Below, piece by piece: positions 6,097 through 7,265 of a stretch of 7,265 nt of DNA (the first letter of the stretch is position 1; the number at the start of each line of letters is the position of its first letter). Under the pieces are notes generated by a model. The model did not search any database. It worked only from the letters and a program-made list of their open reading frames with translations, and was not told where the DNA came from. The stretch comes from CAZMSD01 sp964568855. GTDB taxonomy: Bacteria; CAIWAD01. The DNA lies in assembly GCA_964568855.1 (NCBI GenBank), contig CAZMSD010000060.1:1-7265 (forward strand). The letters are read 5' to 3'. Position numbers and translations under genes: made by a program.

Positions 6097-6215
6097 GATG
6101 ATTCCTCCGATTGGCGATTAGGATATTCGGATGAGCCGGGAGCAGCGGACCGCTCCACAGGCGGATCGATTCACAGGTTTGAACACGAGCGCCCTGAATA
6201 AGTTTCAGCTGATCG

Positions 6216-6241
6216 AAAAACCGCCGGAAAAACCGGCGGTT
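6216..6241 (-). terminator. Rho-independent terminator of the VOC gene
   Basis: On the minus strand, AACCGCCGG and CCGGCGGTT (9-bp stem, 6233-6241 with 6219-6227) enclose a TTTTT loop, and the stem runs into a run of five T (6220-6216). It lies about 98 bases past the VOC stop codon and before the PDZ gene. This is a textbook intrinsic terminator in the correct orientation. In the plus direction the following sequence (TTGTTGCTTCG) is only partly T-rich. Confidence 0.8.
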
Positions 6242-6339
6242 GTTGCTTCGACGGACTCGAGTCGCCGATGCGCTCGCGCAACGGACGGCGCTCTCGCGGC
6301 TCGTCAATCGAGTATGGGTGGATCGACAACCCGGGTCGG

Positions 6340-7122
6340 CTATTTTCCCTCACCTTCGGTCAGGGTGATCAGCGAGATCATGGCCCCCGCCGGATCGTTG
6401 ATCACGATGAATCGGCCCACGCCCGGCACATCCGTGGGCGGCACGCAGATCGACCCGCCCAGCTCTTTCACGCGCTCCAGGTCCCGGTCCACGTCTTCCA
6501 CGGCGATGTAGGCCATCCAGTGGGGAGGAACGTCGCCCCACTCGGCCTCGATCTTCATCATGCCGCCCTGCTCGGCGTCGCCCACGGCCCACATGGTGTA
6601 GGTTCCGTGCTCGCCCATGTCCATGGACTTGGTCTGCCAACCGAAGAGCTTGGTATAGAATCCCTGGGCAGCGTCGAGGTCCTTGACCATGGCCTCGCAC
6701 CAGCAGAAGGAACCGGCCAGCGCCGTGTCCGGCTTGCTGTCGTCCTTGAGGCTGATCATGGCCAGGTACGCGCCCTGGGAATCACTGAAGACCGCGAAGC
6801 GCCCCACGTCGGGAAAATCCGTCGGCGGCACCAGCAGCTCGCCGCCCAGGTCCTTCACTCGCGCGGCGTGGGCGTCGACGTCCTCCACGGTGATATAGGG
6901 CAGCCAGAAGCTGTGATCCCCGCGCCCGGGCTTGAGTGCCTCCATTCCGCCGATTCCGGCTTCTCCCTGCATCCAGACGGTGTAACTGCCCTCCGGCCCC
7001 ATGTCCATTTTGTTGGTCGTCCACCCGAGCAGCCTGGTGTAGAACGCTTCGCAGGCGGCGGTATCCTTGCTGTGCAGCTCGTACCAGCAGAAACTGCCGG
7101 GGATGAATCGTTTCTCAGCCAT
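6340..7122 (-). CDS. Tandem VOC (glyoxalase-fold) protein
   Basis: A 260-residue cytoplasmic protein with two vicinal-oxygen-chelate domains, about 6-125 and 135-255, that are internal copies of each other. Matching blocks are SFCWYEL/SFCWCEA, AFYTRLLGW/GFYTKLFGW, YITVEDVD/YIAVEDVD and VPPTDFPDVGRF/VPPTDVPGVGRF. This is the architecture of the CFP30B-like family of two-domain VOC proteins, whose substrates are mostly unknown. E15 and E143 occupy the first-strand position often used for metal binding, but the last strand of each domain (AYLAMIS, AMISLI) lacks the usual acidic ligand, so metal-dependent catalysis is doubtful. The start is well set: AGGAGG (7128-7133) lies five bases before the ATG at 7122. 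The gene is probably monocistronic, with its own terminator at 6216-6241. I see no convincing promoter in the 143 bases upstream within the window. Confidence 0.88.
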   Translation of the reverse strand: MAEKRFIPGSFCWYELHSKDTAACEAFYTRLLGWTTNKMDMGPEGSYTVWMQGEAGIGGMEALKPGRGDHSFWLPYITVEDVDAHAARVKDLGGELLVPPTDFPDVGRFAVFSDSQGAYLAMISLKDDSKPDTALAGSFCWCEAMVKDLDAAQGFYTKLFGWQTKSMDMGEHGTYTMWAVGDAEQGGMMKIEAEWGDVPPHWMAYIAVEDVDRDLERVKELGGSICVPPTDVPGVGRFIVINDPAGAMISLITLTEGEGK

Positions 7123-7265
7123 CGAATCCTCCTGCTCTATTGTTCATTGTGGTCGCCTCTAGCTGAATCAAGATAAGCGGGGGGTGGGACGGAATCCGGC
7201 GCAGCTCCGGCCGCTAGACCTTATGGAGTGACCGGCCTCCAGTCCGTAAACTCGCGTGCTATCAG

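Noticed and set aside
5593..7176. Plus-strand open frames opposite the PDZ and VOC genes
   Set aside because: Their translations are low-complexity shadows, while the minus-strand genes have good ribosome binding sites and clear domains.

Overview
The window is GC-rich coding DNA, except for an AT-rich stretch at about 46-160. It fits a Gram-negative-type bacterium with a periplasm: it has a covalent-heme sensor kinase, an exported two-PDZ protein, and good AGGAGG-type ribosome binding sites on several genes. The kinase's heme-sensor family and the regulator's C-terminal Cys module are, from general knowledge, common in Desulfobacterota and uncultured, environmentally widespread phyla. Nothing in the window fixes the phylum.

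Layout. Positions 1-270 hold the possible start of a divergent minus-strand gene and an AT-rich control region. A plus-strand pair follows: a response regulator with a Cys/His C-terminal module (271-924) and a large hybrid histidine kinase (about 1013-4255). The kinase has a periplasmic c-type heme sensor domain, then PAS, GAF, PAS, HisKA, HATPase and a C-terminal receiver. A strong hairpin lies directly after the kinase stop codon. Everything beyond is on the minus strand: a four-helix membrane protein (4443-4880) with a coupled 32-residue single-helix peptide after it (4340-4438), a 250-base gap full of inverted repeats, a secreted two-PDZ protein (5131-6096), a Rho-independent terminator (6216-6241), and a tandem VOC/glyoxalase-fold protein (6340-7122).

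How they work together. The first two genes plausibly form one signalling unit. A redox or gas signal read by periplasmic heme c would drive autophosphorylation and transfer to the kinase's own receiver and possibly to the separate regulator. That regulator has no DNA-binding domain, so its output is probably through protein contact or the Cys cluster. The minus-strand genes show no clear link to this pathway.

Most worth a second look: the departures from consensus in the heme sensor domain (a Cys-Ser-Cys motif and an extra Cys near the heme site), the tiny coupled membrane peptide, and the intergenic region 4910-5111. That region carries four perfect hairpin-forming repeats plus a three-copy complementary motif that allows competing folds.
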